Assembly: GCF_036226685.1 (NCBI RefSeq)
Contig: NZ_CP109009.1
Span: forward strand, 3,100,001 to 3,164,000
DNA length: 64,000 nucleotides
Origin: Streptomyces sp. NBC_00690
Lineage (GTDB): Bacteria > Actinomycetota > Actinomycetes > Streptomycetales > Streptomycetaceae
Direction of reading: 5' to 3'
Shown here: positions 27,100 to 37,584 of the stretch, in pieces
Layout of the letters: each line of letters begins with the position of its first letter
Numbering within the stretch: the first letter of the stretch is position 1
The notes under the pieces: model-generated
What the model saw: the letters and a program-made list of their open reading frames with translations, nothing else
The model's database searches: none
Told to the model about the DNA's origin: nothing
Translations under genes and position numbers: made by a program

Positions 27100-29682
27100 G
27101 TGCCTGGCACGAATCTGACCCGCGAAGAGGCGCAGCAGCGGGCGCGCCTGCTCACCACCCATGCGTACGAGATCGATCTCGATCTGAGCGGGGCGCAGGA
27201 GGGTGGCACCTATCGGTCAGTGACCACCGTGCGCTTTGACTCCGCCGAGGCGAATGCGGAGAGCTTCATCGACCTGGTGGCCCCCGCCGTGCACGAGGTG
27301 GTGTTGAACGGCAGGTCGCTCGATGTGGCGTCCGTCTTCCGTGACTCGCGGATCGAGCTGAAGCACCTCCACGAGGGGCCGAACGAGTTGCGCGTGGTGG
27401 CGGACTGCTCGTACACGAACACGGGCGAGGGTCTGCACCGCTTCGTCGACCCGGTCGACCAGCAGGCGTACCTGTACACGCAGTTCGAGGTGCCGGATGC
27501 CCGTCGGGTGTTCGCGAACTTCGAGCAGCCCGACCTGAAGGCGACCTTCCAGTTCACCGTGAAGGCCCCTGAGGGATGGACGGTGATCTCCAATTCGCCG
27601 ACCCCCGAGCCGACGGGCCCCGAGGGCGACGTCTGGGCCTTCGAGCCGACGCCGCGGATCTCCACCTACATCACCGCGCTGATCGTCGGCCCGTACCACT
27701 CGGTGCACAGCTCGTACGACAGCGACGGACAGTCGGTCCCTCTCGGCATCTACTGCCGCCCCTCGCTCGCCGAGTACCTGGACGCGGACGCGATCTTCGA
27801 GGTCACCCGGCAGGGCTTCGCCTGGTTCCAGGAGAAGTTCGACTACGCCTACCCCTTCGCCAAGTACGACCAGCTCTTCGTGCCGGAGTTCAACGCGGGC
27901 GCCATGGAGAACGCGGGTGCGGTGACCATTCGCGACCAGTACGTCTTCCGTTCCAAGGTGACGGACGCGGCGTACGAGGTGCGGGCGGAGACCATCCTGC
28001 ACGAGCTGGCGCACATGTGGTTCGGCGATCTGGTCACCATGGAGTGGTGGAACGACCTCTGGCTCAACGAGTCGTTCGCCACCTACACCTCCATCGCCTG
28101 CCAGGCCGCGGCGCCCGGCTCGCGCTGGCCGCACTCGTGGACCACCTTTGCCAATTCCATGAAGACCTGGGCGTACCGGCAGGACCAGTTGCCGTCCACG
28201 CACCCGATCATGGCGGAGATCCGCGACCTCGACGATGTCCTGGTCAACTTCGACGGCATCACCTACGCCAAGGGCGCTTCCGTACTGAAGCAATTGGTGG
28301 CGTACGTCGGCGAGGACGAGTTCTTCCGCGGGGTGCAGGCGTACTTCAAGGCGCACGCCTTCGGCAACACCCGGCTGAGCGATCTGCTCGGTGCGCTGGA
28401 GAAGACCTCGGGTCGCGATTTGACCACCTGGTCGCAGAAGTGGCTCCAGACGGCGGGCATCAACATCCTGCGGCCGGAGATCGAGGTGGACGGCGCGGGG
28501 CACGTGACGTCCTTCGCGGTGCGCCAGGAGGCCCCGGCGCTGCCTGCGGGCGCCAAGGGGGAGCCGACGCTGCGCCCGCACCGGATCGCCATCGGCTGCT
28601 ATGACCTGGACGCGGCCGGCAAGCTGGTGCGGACCGAACGCATCGAGCTGGACGTCGACGGTGAGCTGACACCGGTTCCGTTCCCCGAGAACACCCCGCG
28701 GCCCGCCGTGGTGCTGCTCAACGACGACGACCTGTCGTATGCGAAGGTCCGGCTCGACGAGCAGTCCCTCAAGGTGGTCACCGAGCACCTGGGCGACTTC
28801 ACCGCCTCGCTGCCGCGTGCCCTGTGCTGGGCATCGGCGTGGGACATGACCCGTGACGGCGAACTGGCGACCCGGGACTACCTCTCCCTGGTCCTGTCGG
28901 GCATCGGCAAGGAGTCGGACATCGGTGTGGTGCAGTCGCTGCACCGGCAGACGAAGCTGGCGATCGACCTCTACGCGGCTCCCGAGTGGCGCGAGACGGG
29001 GCTGACGCAGTGGACGGACGCCACCGTGGCGCACCTGCGTTCCGCCGCTGCCGGCAGTGACCACCAGTTGGCGTGGGCGCGGGCCTTCGCGGCGACCGCC
29101 CGGACCCCGCAGCAGCTGGATCTGTTGCGGGCCCTGCTGGACGGCACCGAGACCATCGAGGGCCTGGCGATCGACACCGAGCTCCGGTGGACCCTGGTCG
29201 AGCGGCTGGCCGCCACCGGCGTGCTCGACGAGGACGACATCGCCGCCGAGTACGAGCGGGACAAGACGGCGGCGGGCGAGCGTCATGCGGCCACCGCTCG
29301 GGCGGCGCGGCCGACCGAGGCGGCCAAGGCGGAGGCTTGGGCCTCTGTGGTCGAGGGCGACAGCCTGCCCAACTCGATGCAGGAGTCCGTGATCCACGGC
29401 TTCGTGCAGACCGATCAGCGTGAGCTGCTCGCCCCCTACACCGAGAAGTTCTTCGCGGCGGTCAAGGGGGTCTGGGAGTCGCGCAGCCATGAGATGGCCC
29501 AGCAGATCGCGGTGGGGCTCTATCCCTCGCTCCAGGTCTCCCCGGCCACGCTGGACGTCACCGACGCCTGGCTGGAGTCGGCGCAGCCGAACGCGGCACT
29601 GCGACGGTTGATCTCCGAGTCACGAGCCGGTGTGGAGCGGGCGTTGAAGGCACAGTCGGCGGACGGCACAGCGGCTTCCTGA
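27100..29682 (+). CDS. pepN: aminopeptidase N (M1 family), paralogue 2
   Basis: An 860-residue zinc aminopeptidase, the canonical-looking member of the pair. It starts at the GTG after AAGGAGA with VPGTNLTREEAQQRARLL. The exopeptidase motif is GAMENAGAVTI, and the zinc site is HELAH from H301 with the distal Glu in NESFATY and the standard EWWNDLWLNE segment. It is probably the main housekeeping PepN for peptide turnover, while the copy at 16714 has diverged. It ends at a long perfect hairpin. Confidence 0.95.
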   Translation: MPGTNLTREEAQQRARLLTTHAYEIDLDLSGAQEGGTYRSVTTVRFDSAEANAESFIDLVAPAVHEVVLNGRSLDVASVFRDSRIELKHLHEGPNELRVVADCSYTNTGEGLHRFVDPVDQQAYLYTQFEVPDARRVFANFEQPDLKATFQFTVKAPEGWTVISNSPTPEPTGPEGDVWAFEPTPRISTYITALIVGPYHSVHSSYDSDGQSVPLGIYCRPSLAEYLDADAIFEVTRQGFAWFQEKFDYAYPFAKYDQLFVPEFNAGAMENAGAVTIRDQYVFRSKVTDAAYEVRAETILHELAHMWFGDLVTMEWWNDLWLNESFATYTSIACQAAAPGSRWPHSWTTFANSMKTWAYRQDQLPSTHPIMAEIRDLDDVLVNFDGITYAKGASVLKQLVAYVGEDEFFRGVQAYFKAHAFGNTRLSDLLGALEKTSGRDLTTWSQKWLQTAGINILRPEIEVDGAGHVTSFAVRQEAPALPAGAKGEPTLRPHRIAIGCYDLDAAGKLVRTERIELDVDGELTPVPFPENTPRPAVVLLNDDDLSYAKVRLDEQSLKVVTEHLGDFTASLPRALCWASAWDMTRDGELATRDYLSLVLSGIGKESDIGVVQSLHRQTKLAIDLYAAPEWRETGLTQWTDATVAHLRSAAAGSDHQLAWARAFAATARTPQQLDLLRALLDGTETIEGLAIDTELRWTLVERLAATGVLDEDDIAAEYERDKTAAGERHAATARAARPTEAAKAEAWASVVEGDSLPNSMQESVIHGFVQTDQRELLAPYTEKFFAAVKGVWESRSHEMAQQIAVGLYPSLQVSPATLDVTDAWLESAQPNAALRRLISESRAGVERALKAQSADGTAAS

Positions 29683-29698
29683 CGCTTCACCCTCTGTT

Positions 29699-29741
29699 GA
29701 AGGGCCGTGGCCCGAGGATCTTCCTCGGGCCACGGCCCTTC
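29699..29741 (+). terminator. pepN paralogue 2 terminator
   Basis: A perfect 20-bp inverted repeat (29699-29718 and 29722-29741) with a three-base loop, 16 bp after the stop codon. Confidence 0.85.
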
Positions 29742-30081
29742 GGTGTGTCCGAGGGCGTCTCAGTTGGCCCGACGCCGACCGATTTCGCTCGCCGGGGTTT
29801 CCATCGCACGCTCATCCGGTAGCTGTCCGTGCAGGTGGCGAGCCATGGGAGCGGTTTCTTCTGCCGTCGGGGGGTGGCTTTCCCCCCGACTCTGCCCATA
29901 AGTTGGCCTAAAATCGCCCATCCAAGGCTTGGAGCCCACGACACGGGCGTCTTCGCCAAATTCGAGCGCATACATCCCGCCAAATTCGCTGACCCGCCGT
30001 CACCACCCGTAACCGCACGGGGATATGCTCCCCGACTGATGTCATTTTGATCATTTCCGTTCCGATGGTTTGAGGGTGCTG
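29742..30081. other. 340-bp leader region of the conservon
   Basis: No gene is supported. The region is comparatively AT-richer near 29900-30060 and probably contains the conservon promoter. I could not identify a confident -35/-10 pair. Confidence 0.4.
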
Positions 30082-31530
30082 ATGGTTCGACAGGAAACGT
30101 CGACCGGAAATCCGCGGCCCGCAGCTTCCCTTGTGTGGCTCGTGCCCGTCGTCATCACCGCCGCCGCGGCGGCAACCGCAGCAGCTCTGGTCTCGTCCTC
30201 GGCTCGCACCGCTGTGATCTGGGTCGATGTGATCGCCGTGTTCGCCATCGCCGTCTCCTGCGCGGAAACCGTGCGCCGCGGCCGACGGGTAACCCTGCTG
30301 AGCGTGCGACTGTCCCAGCGCGAGGCGGCGCTGGCCCGGGAGCAGGCCGAAACCACGCGTCTGGTGGTCGAACTGCTGCCCCTGGTCGTGCAACGGCTGC
30401 GCAAGGGCGAGTTCCCCGAGGACATCCTCGATTCCCTCCACACCTCGGCCGAGCACCAGGCCGTGCTGGGTTCGGTCCTCGATGCCGTTGTCAAGGAGGA
30501 GGACCTCCGCGAGTCGGCCCAACGCGCCTTCGTAAACATCGCCCGTCGAGTCCAAGCCATCGTCCACCAGCAGGCCCAGCAGCTGCGGGAGATGGAGGAC
30601 CGGCACGGCAAGAACCCCGAGGTCTTCGGCGATCTGTTGCAGATCGACCACGGCACCGCCCTGATCGGTCGGCTCGCCGACTCCATCGCGGTGCTCGGCG
30701 GTGCGCGCCCCGGTCGCCAGTGGAGCAGGGCCGTCCCCCTCTACAGCGTGATGCGTGGCGCGATGTCCCGGATCACCGACTACCAGCGGGTCGAACTGCA
30801 CTCGGTCGCCGAGGTCGCCGTCGTCGGAACCGCAGTCGAGCCGCTGATCCACGCACTCGCCGAGCTGCTCGACAACGCCACTCGCTACTCACCGCCCCAG
30901 ACCAAGGTCCACCTCACCGCCCTCGATGTGAACTCCGGCATCGCCGTGGAGATCGAGGACGGCGGAGTCAGCATGAGCGAGGAGGCCCGTCAGCGGGCCG
31001 AACGGATGCTGCGCCAGGCGCAGGAGGGCATCGATGTCAACGACCTCGGAGAGACGCCCCGCCTGGGGCTCGCCGTGGTCGGCCGACTCTCCCAGGCGTA
31101 CGGCTTCCAGGTCTCACTGCGCTCCTCCGCGTACGGCGGGGTGCGCGCGGTGCTGGTCGTGCCCAAGGACCTGATCACCACCATCTCCTCGGCCACCGGA
31201 CTGGCGCACGGCATCGGAGCCACCTCGGGGCCTCGCCCCGCCAGCGCGCCCCTTCCCGCGGAACGGCCCGTACGCGTCATCCGGCAGGCCACCGGGCCCA
31301 TGATGGCGGACTTCACCACGACCGAGGAAGAACTCCCGGTCATCACCGAACGGACAGCAACCGGGCTGCCCCAGCGGAGGCGCAAGAGCCCGACAAGCTC
31401 AGCGCCGGCCGCCTCGGCGCAGGAGTCGGAGTCCATACCCGCGGTACAGCCCGGCATGTGGCTCGCGGCGTTCCAGAACGGCCTGGCCGGTGAGGCCAAT
31501 CAGACGAACAAGGGGAGTACGCAGCCATGA
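30082..31530 (+). CDS. cvnA: conservon sensor-kinase-like protein CvnA
   Basis: A 482-residue membrane protein, the first gene of a conservon. Two hydrophobic helices lie near residues 17-60 (VVITAAAAATAAALV and VIAVFAIAVSC). A helical nitrate-sensor-like region follows, then an HATPase fold with the N box LLDNATRYSPPQ, the G1 box VEIEDGGVSMSE and GLAVVGRLSQAYGF. No obvious phospho-acceptor His box is visible; in Streptomyces these proteins form a membrane complex with the other Cvn proteins that resembles a G-protein-coupled receptor system. The ATG at 30082 is preferred, with GAGGG five bases before it; TTG 30070 and GTG 30076 are alternatives. Confidence 0.9.
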   Translation: MVRQETSTGNPRPAASLVWLVPVVITAAAAATAAALVSSSARTAVIWVDVIAVFAIAVSCAETVRRGRRVTLLSVRLSQREAALAREQAETTRLVVELLPLVVQRLRKGEFPEDILDSLHTSAEHQAVLGSVLDAVVKEEDLRESAQRAFVNIARRVQAIVHQQAQQLREMEDRHGKNPEVFGDLLQIDHGTALIGRLADSIAVLGGARPGRQWSRAVPLYSVMRGAMSRITDYQRVELHSVAEVAVVGTAVEPLIHALAELLDNATRYSPPQTKVHLTALDVNSGIAVEIEDGGVSMSEEARQRAERMLRQAQEGIDVNDLGETPRLGLAVVGRLSQAYGFQVSLRSSAYGGVRAVLVVPKDLITTISSATGLAHGIGATSGPRPASAPLPAERPVRVIRQATGPMMADFTTTEEELPVITERTATGLPQRRRKSPTSSAPAASAQESESIPAVQPGMWLAAFQNGLAGEANQTNKGSTQP

Positions 31531-31943
31531 TTCAGCAGCAGTCCAACCAGACCAACATGGACTGGATGCTCAAGGACTTGGCGGAAGGCGTACCGCAGAC
31601 CCGGCATGTGGTCGTGCTGTCCGCGGACGGTCTCCGGATGGCCCAGTACGGCGCCGACAACGACACCGCCGATCGACTGGCCGCCGCCTGTGCGGGACTC
31701 CAGAGCCTGGCGGGTGCGGTCGCCTCCGAACTCCCCGGCAGCGACGGCCGGATGCACCTGGTCGTCATCGAGATGACCGGAGGCTTCTTCTATCTCATGG
31801 CAGCGGGTGCGGGAGCGTTCCTCGCCGTCCTCGCCGATGAGGGCGTCGACGCCGGACTGATGGGCCAGCAGATGCGCGACCTCGTACTGCGCATCGGGGA
31901 GCACCTGAGCACACCGCCGCGTCAGGACAGGCAGTCCGCGTGA
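31527..31943 (+). CDS. cvnB: roadblock/LC7 domain protein CvnB
   Basis: A 138-residue cytosolic protein. After a short Gln/Asn-rich start, residues about 11-120 form a Roadblock/LC7 domain (MLKDLAEGVPQTRHVVVLSA, then DGLRMAQYG and LVVIEMTGGFFYLMAA). Such domains act as GTPase-regulating subunits. It overlaps the cvnA stop codon by 4 bp (ATGA), so the two are translationally coupled. Confidence 0.92.
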   Translation: MIQQQSNQTNMDWMLKDLAEGVPQTRHVVVLSADGLRMAQYGADNDTADRLAAACAGLQSLAGAVASELPGSDGRMHLVVIEMTGGFFYLMAAGAGAFLAVLADEGVDAGLMGQQMRDLVLRIGEHLSTPPRQDRQSA

Positions 31944-32296
31944 GCAAAGCGGGGGACTGGGAAGACAGCAGTCCCGAGCGGCTGTATGTCATCACCGGCG
32001 GGCGCAGTGGTGCATCCGTGCCGGCAAGACTCGACCTGGTCACGCTGATCGTGGCCAAGTCGGGCCCCCGGCACGGAATGCAGCCGGAGCAGGCCGCCAT
32101 CATCCGACTGTGCCAAGCACCCCTCTCGGTCGCCGAGATCTCCGCCTATCTGGGTCTCCCGGTGAGCGTGGTCACCGTCCTGCTCAGCGATCTCCTGATC
32201 GACAAAAGGGTGATGGCACGCGCGCCGGTCCAACCGGCCCTACTTCCCGACCGCGCTTTGATTGAGGCAGTGATCGATGGACTTCAGAAGCTCTGA
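31940..32296 (+). CDS. cvnC: DUF742 protein CvnC
   Basis: A 118-residue protein with the DUF742 winged-helix pattern (RLYVITGGRSGASVPARLDL, then APLSVAEISAYLGLPVSVVT and LLSDLLIDKRVMARAP). In conservons it links the sensor and GTPase subunits. It overlaps cvnB by 4 bp and cvnD by 20 bp. Confidence 0.92.
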   Translation: MSKAGDWEDSSPERLYVITGGRSGASVPARLDLVTLIVAKSGPRHGMQPEQAAIIRLCQAPLSVAEISAYLGLPVSVVTVLLSDLLIDKRVMARAPVQPALLPDRALIEAVIDGLQKL

Positions 32297-32906
32297 GCAG
32301 ACCCTGGGGCCGCGCAGCGAGGACGTGCTGCCCGAAACGGCGACCGCAGCGGTCAAAGTGGTCATCGTGGGCGGATTCGGAGTGGGCAAGACCACTCTGG
32401 TCGGCTCGGTGTCCGAGATCAGACCGCTGACCACGGAAGAGACCATGACCCAGGCGGGGGTCGGCGTCGACGACACCCAGGGCGTGGAACGCAAGACGTC
32501 GACGACGGTCGCCATGGACTTCGGCCGGATCAGCATCAACGAGGAGTTGGTGCTGTACCTGTTCGGCACGCCCGGGCAGCAGCGGTTCTGGTTCCTGTGG
32601 CGAGGTCTGTTCGAAGGGGCGTTGGGCGCGGTCGTCCTGGTCGACACCCGTCGACTAGAGGTCAGCTTCGATGTCATCGGACGGTTGGAGGAGCGCCGGG
32701 TGCCGTTCGTCGTGGCCGTCAATTCCTTCCCGGACGCGCCGCACTACCCGCTCGACGAGATCCGTGGCGCGTTGGACCTGCCCGACTCGGTGCCGCTCGT
32801 TGAGTGCGACGCCCGGTTGCGGGGGTCCAGCCGGGATGTGCTGATGACGTTGATGCGGTATTTGCAGACCCTGGCGGTGTCATCGGCGGCCATCGAGGCG
32901 TCCTGA
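32277..32906 (+). CDS. cvnD: conservon small GTPase CvnD
   Basis: A 209-residue Ras-like GTPase, last gene of the conservon. The P-loop is GGFGVGKTTLVGSV (about residues 27-40), the switch II equivalent is LFGTPGQQRFWFLW, and VVAVNSFPDAP stands in place of the usual NKxD. Its ATG lies 20 bp inside the cvnC gene, so translation is tightly coupled. The four gene products together form a cytoplasmic-membrane signalling complex whose signal is unknown. A long hairpin follows downstream. Confidence 0.93.
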   Translation: MDFRSSEQTLGPRSEDVLPETATAAVKVVIVGGFGVGKTTLVGSVSEIRPLTTEETMTQAGVGVDDTQGVERKTSTTVAMDFGRISINEELVLYLFGTPGQQRFWFLWRGLFEGALGAVVLVDTRRLEVSFDVIGRLEERRVPFVVAVNSFPDAPHYPLDEIRGALDLPDSVPLVECDARLRGSSRDVLMTLMRYLQTLAVSSAAIEAS

Positions 32907-33044
32907 CCCAGTGGGACCGGGGGCTGCTCAGGGCGGGGTGAGCGGCTCAAGGAGTCGATCACGGGGGCCGCGCCCAGGTCGTGTCCGACGACCAGTACCC
33001 GATCGGCACCGTTACCCCAAGGGGGGCGGGACGTCGTAGCCGGG

Positions 33045-33084
33045 AGGGCCGGTTCCGCCACAGCACTGTGGTGAAACCGGCCCT
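33045..33084. terminator. bidirectional terminator, double-stem hairpin
   Basis: Outer arms AGGGCCGGTT and AACCGGCCCT (10 bp) enclose a second perfect stem CCACAG/CTGTGG. It lies between the convergent conservon and EamA transporter genes. Confidence 0.75.
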
Positions 33085-33142
33085 CGGCCGTGGATCGATG
33101 TCGTATGGACGGGAGTCTCCCCCGCATGGAGAACGCCGCTGG

Positions 33143-34273
<1,131 letters not shown>

Positions 34274-34311
34274 GGGTCCCTCTCCACAAGACTGTCCAGA
34301 AGACTGCAAAT

Positions 34312-34355
34312 AGCTTACTCGCAAGTTACTTAGTCGCGAGTCACTTAATTGCAGT
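34312..34355. promoter_or_regulatory. three abutting 15-bp direct repeats, candidate MarR operator
   Basis: AGCTTACTCGCAAGT (34312-34326), TACTTAGTCGCGAGT (34327-34341) and CACTTAATTGCAGT (34342-34355) abut without gaps. The junctions create AAGTTACTT and AGTCACT dyads with centres 15 bp apart. The array lies between the divergent transporter and MarR genes. Confidence 0.65.
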
Positions 34356-34383
34356 CAACCCAAGCCGGACGGATACTGTTCCC

Positions 34384-35076
34384 ATGGATTCGTCGCCCAC
34401 GTCACACACCGCCTCCGAGAGCACTTCCACCACGGAGGACGCTGCCCCGGGCAGGTCCAAGACCCCTGCCGGCCGTGCGGTGTCCCCGCCCAGGGCGAAG
34501 CCGGGCGGCCCTCTCGCCAAGAGCACGAAGGACGTGAACGACGTGAAGGACGCGACGAGAACAGCCGACACGTCGAACGCAGTGAATGCAGCGGACGCTG
34601 TGGACGCGATCACCGAGCAGTGGGCAGCAGTGCGTCCTGATCTCGACACCGCACCCATGGCCGTCTACGGGCGGATCTATCGGATCGCGCGGGCGATGGG
34701 CGATCTGATCGAGAAGGAGTACGCGCGCTTCGGGGTGTCCCGGGGAGAGTTCGACGTGCTCGCGACCCTGCGTCGCGCGGGAGAGCCCTACACACTTTCC
34801 CCCCGCGACCTGTCGGCCACCCTGATGTTGACCACCGGAGGGATGACAGGGCGACTCGACCGACTGGAGAGGGCCGGGCTGCTCACCCGCAACCCGTGCC
34901 CGGACGATCGACGTGCGCTGCGGGTGACGCTCACCGACCGTGGACTTGAACTGGCCGACAAGGCCGTCACGGCAGGGCTTGCCCGGCAGCACGAGATGAG
35001 TGGAGCGGCCCTGGATCCCGCGGAGGCCGACCAGTTGGCAGCGCTGTTGCGCAAGCTGCTCTCGGTGCACGAGTAA
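34384..35076 (+). CDS. MarR-family regulator with a long low-complexity N-terminus
   Basis: A 230-residue regulator. The MarR winged helix occupies about residues 90-225 (GRIYRIARAMGDLIEKEYAR, LSATLMLTTGGMTGRLDRLE, DDRRALRVTLTDRG). About 70 residues before it are rich in Ser, Thr, Ala, Asp and Val (for example KDVNDVKDATRTADTSNAV), unusual for this family. GTG codons at 34582 and 34600 could be alternative starts and would give standard-length proteins. It sits divergently from the transporter with the direct-repeat array between them, so it probably represses the transporter and itself. Confidence 0.85.
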   Translation: MDSSPTSHTASESTSTTEDAAPGRSKTPAGRAVSPPRAKPGGPLAKSTKDVNDVKDATRTADTSNAVNAADAVDAITEQWAAVRPDLDTAPMAVYGRIYRIARAMGDLIEKEYARFGVSRGEFDVLATLRRAGEPYTLSPRDLSATLMLTTGGMTGRLDRLERAGLLTRNPCPDDRRALRVTLTDRGLELADKAVTAGLARQHEMSGAALDPAEADQLAALLRKLLSVHE

Positions 35077-35094
35077 CGAGCCGAAGGCGCCCCC

Positions 35095-35120
35095 GGGTGT
35101 GCGCGGTCAGCGGCACACCC
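35095..35120 (+). terminator. MarR gene terminator
   Basis: GGGTGTGC and GCACACCC pair over 8 bp around a ten-base loop, 18 bp after the stop codon and before the convergent small gene. Confidence 0.55.
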
Positions 35121-35159
35121 CGGAGCGCCCGAGGAAGGAGTCAGTGGCGCAGCGGCCGG

Positions 35160-35393
35160 TCAGACCTGGGGCTTGCGCGACTTGTCGAGCACCATGACCA
35201 GACCGGCGATCACCAGGAAGATCGCCAGCGGGGCGGCGACGAAGAGGCCGAGGGTCTCGACCACGCTCAGCCGCGGGGCCGGGTCATCGCCGTCGTCGGG
35301 CGTCAGGGCGAGCGCGGGCGACGACAGGAGCAGCATCATCAGCGTCGTACCGGCCATGACGGTTCCGGCGCGCATAGCGTTCTTCTTGTCCAC
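35160..35393 (-). CDS. small membrane protein, signal peptide plus one helix
   Basis: A 77-residue protein that I do not assign to a named family. A signal peptide (TVMAGTTLMMLLLSSPALAL) is followed by a short acidic, proline-containing extracellular stretch (TPDDGDDPAPRLS). One transmembrane helix (about residues 47-68) and a basic tail DKSRKPQV then follow. The features suggest a small membrane-anchored secreted protein. It lies downstream of malQ on the same strand, about 70 bp from its stop codon, and may belong to the same transcript. Confidence 0.7.
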   Translation of the reverse strand: MDKKNAMRAGTVMAGTTLMMLLLSSPALALTPDDGDDPAPRLSVVETLGLFVAAPLAIFLVIAGLVMVLDKSRKPQV

Positions 35394-35465
35394 GGAGCCA
35401 ACGTAGCGAATGGCTGATCCGACCGCGCGCCCGGGGTGCCGTACGGGGCATCGCGGCCGATCAGC

Positions 35466-37574
35466 TCACCCTGTTCGACGGTTGGTGAAGACCTCCATCA
35501 GGGCATGCATCCGCGGTGAGGTCGCCAACGCCTCCAGGGTGATGGGGCGGCCCTCGGCATCGGCCACGGGGAGCCGCCAGTTCGGATACTCCTCGCAGGT
35601 GCCGGGCAGATTCTGCGGGCGACGGTCCCCCACCGTGTCGGGCAGCCAGATCCCGACGAGCCGGGCTGGGGTCCGCAGCAGGAAGCGGTGGACCGCCCGG
35701 ATCTGCCCCTCCTCGTCCCGTGCGCCCTCGGGGAGCAGCCCCAGCCCCTGGAACAGGCGCAGCCACCCATGGACATCGGCCTGCTCACGCGAGCGTTCCC
35801 GCTCCACGGGCTCGGTGAGCAGCCCGAGTCGATCCCGCAGATCCACTTGGCTTCCGGTGAGGCGGGCCGCGGTGGACGGCAGGTCGTGTGTCGTGGCGGT
35901 GGCCAGACACCCTTCGCGCCACTCCTGGGGTGGCAGTGGATGCCCACCGGCCTCCCAGTCACGCTCGAACCAGAGCACAGAGGTGCCCAACACCCCTCGG
36001 CGCTCCAGTGCCTCCCTTACGCCCTGTCCGACCGTACCGAGGTCCTCGCCCAGGACCACCGCTCCCGCCCGGTCCGCCTCCAGGACGAGGACGGCGAGCA
36101 TCGCCTCGGCGTCGTACCGCACATAGGTGCCGTCCGTGGGTGGGCTGCCTTCGGGGATCCACCAGAGCCGAAAGAGCCCCATCACATGGTCGATCCGCAC
36201 TCCTCCCGCGTACCGGAGCAGCCCGCGCAGCAGTTCGCGGAAGGGTGCGTAACCGGATGCGGCCAGCGCGTCCGGTCGCCAGGGCGGCAGCCCCCAGCCC
36301 TGGCCCCGCGCGTTGAAGGCGTCGGGCGGCGCACCGACCGACATGCCCGCGGCGAAGACCTCGCCCTGTGCCCAGGCATCGGCACCGCACGGATGCACAC
36401 CGACCGCGAGGTCATGGATCACCCCGACGGCCATGTCCGCCTCGCGGGCCGCCCGGGCGGTGGCGATCAACTGTCGGTCGGTGACCCAGGCCGCCCGGGA
36501 GTGGAACTCGACCCGGTCCCTCAACTCGTGCCGCGCGCTGCGGGTGGCGGGTGAGCGCGGGTCGCGCAGCCCCTCGGGCCAGGAGCGCCAGTCGGGGCCG
36601 TGCACCTCGGCGAGGGCGCACCAAGTGGCGTGGTCGTCCAGCGCCTGGCCGCGCTCGGCGAGGAAGGCGCAGTAGTCAGCGTGACGCCCGGGGCCCAGCG
36701 GAACCCGGAACACCGACTCCAGTGCGGACCGCTTGAGCGCCCACACGGCGTCGCGATCGATCAGGGCGCCCTTGTCCAGGACCGCTTCCCTCAGTCGGGC
36801 GGCCTTCTCGCCCAGCAGATCGAGCCGGGCCCGGTCGGCGCCGACGACGTACGCGTACTCGGGGATGTTCTCGATCCGCAGATGGACGGGGTCGGGGAAG
36901 AGCCGCGAGGACGGGCGGTACGGAGAGGGGTCGGCCGAGGCCCCGGGCTCGGCGGGGACGCCCGAGTGGAGGGGGTTGACCTGGAGGAAGTCCGCGCCCA
37001 GTGAATGGGCCGACCAACTCGCCAGTTCGGCCAGGTCACCGAGGTCGCCCATGCCCCAGGAACGCTCGGAGAGCAGGGAGTACTGCTGGACGAGGAAGCC
37101 GTGGGAACGCCGCGGGACGGCGGGAGCTCGGGAGGGAGCAACGATCAGCCAGGCGTGCGCGCTGCGCCCGTCGGGGGTGCTGGCGCCGAGGCGGTGGACA
37201 CCGCAGGGCAGGGCGCCCCACTCAGGGGCCGGGCCTCGGAACGTGGGGCTCGATTCGCCCTCCGGGGTGACCCAGAGGGAGGTGCCTTCCGGCAGCTGGG
37301 CCAGGGCGGGTGGCGGTTCGACGGCGAGGGGGGCCGTCTCACCAGCGGCGGCGGCTGCCCGCCAGAGGACCACGGTGGGGGGCAGGAATCGATCGGCCGC
37401 GGCGGACTCGGCGCGATCCAGTGCGCGATGGATCGCGGCGCGATCCGATGCATCGACGCCCAGGGCGGCCAGTACCGCGACGATCGTGCTCTCGGGAACG
37501 GGCACCGGCACGCCCGAACTCGGCGAATGGGCGGTCGCGACGCCGTGCAGCGCCGCGAGCCTGGCTAGGCCCAT
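35466..37574 (-). CDS. malQ: 4-alpha-glucanotransferase (amylomaltase)
   Basis: A 702-residue GH77 enzyme that transfers maltosyl and longer alpha-1,4-glucan units in maltodextrin and glycogen metabolism. Catalytic landmarks are the nucleophile Asp in VRIDHVMGLFRLWW, the acid/base Glu in VVLGEDLGTV, and Asp in TTHDLPSTAA. The N-terminal 150 residues form the extra beta-rich domain seen in actinobacterial MalQ. The start MGLARLAALHG at 37574 has an AAGGAG ribosome site. The gene ends close to the small membrane protein gene and starts just after a proline-rich gene. Confidence 0.95.
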   Translation of the reverse strand: MGLARLAALHGVATAHSPSSGVPVPVPESTIVAVLAALGVDASDRAAIHRALDRAESAAADRFLPPTVVLWRAAAAAGETAPLAVEPPPALAQLPEGTSLWVTPEGESSPTFRGPAPEWGALPCGVHRLGASTPDGRSAHAWLIVAPSRAPAVPRRSHGFLVQQYSLLSERSWGMGDLGDLAELASWSAHSLGADFLQVNPLHSGVPAEPGASADPSPYRPSSRLFPDPVHLRIENIPEYAYVVGADRARLDLLGEKAARLREAVLDKGALIDRDAVWALKRSALESVFRVPLGPGRHADYCAFLAERGQALDDHATWCALAEVHGPDWRSWPEGLRDPRSPATRSARHELRDRVEFHSRAAWVTDRQLIATARAAREADMAVGVIHDLAVGVHPCGADAWAQGEVFAAGMSVGAPPDAFNARGQGWGLPPWRPDALAASGYAPFRELLRGLLRYAGGVRIDHVMGLFRLWWIPEGSPPTDGTYVRYDAEAMLAVLVLEADRAGAVVLGEDLGTVGQGVREALERRGVLGTSVLWFERDWEAGGHPLPPQEWREGCLATATTHDLPSTAARLTGSQVDLRDRLGLLTEPVERERSREQADVHGWLRLFQGLGLLPEGARDEEGQIRAVHRFLLRTPARLVGIWLPDTVGDRRPQNLPGTCEEYPNWRLPVADAEGRPITLEALATSPRMHALMEVFTNRRTG

Positions 37575-37584
37575 GGGGACTCCT

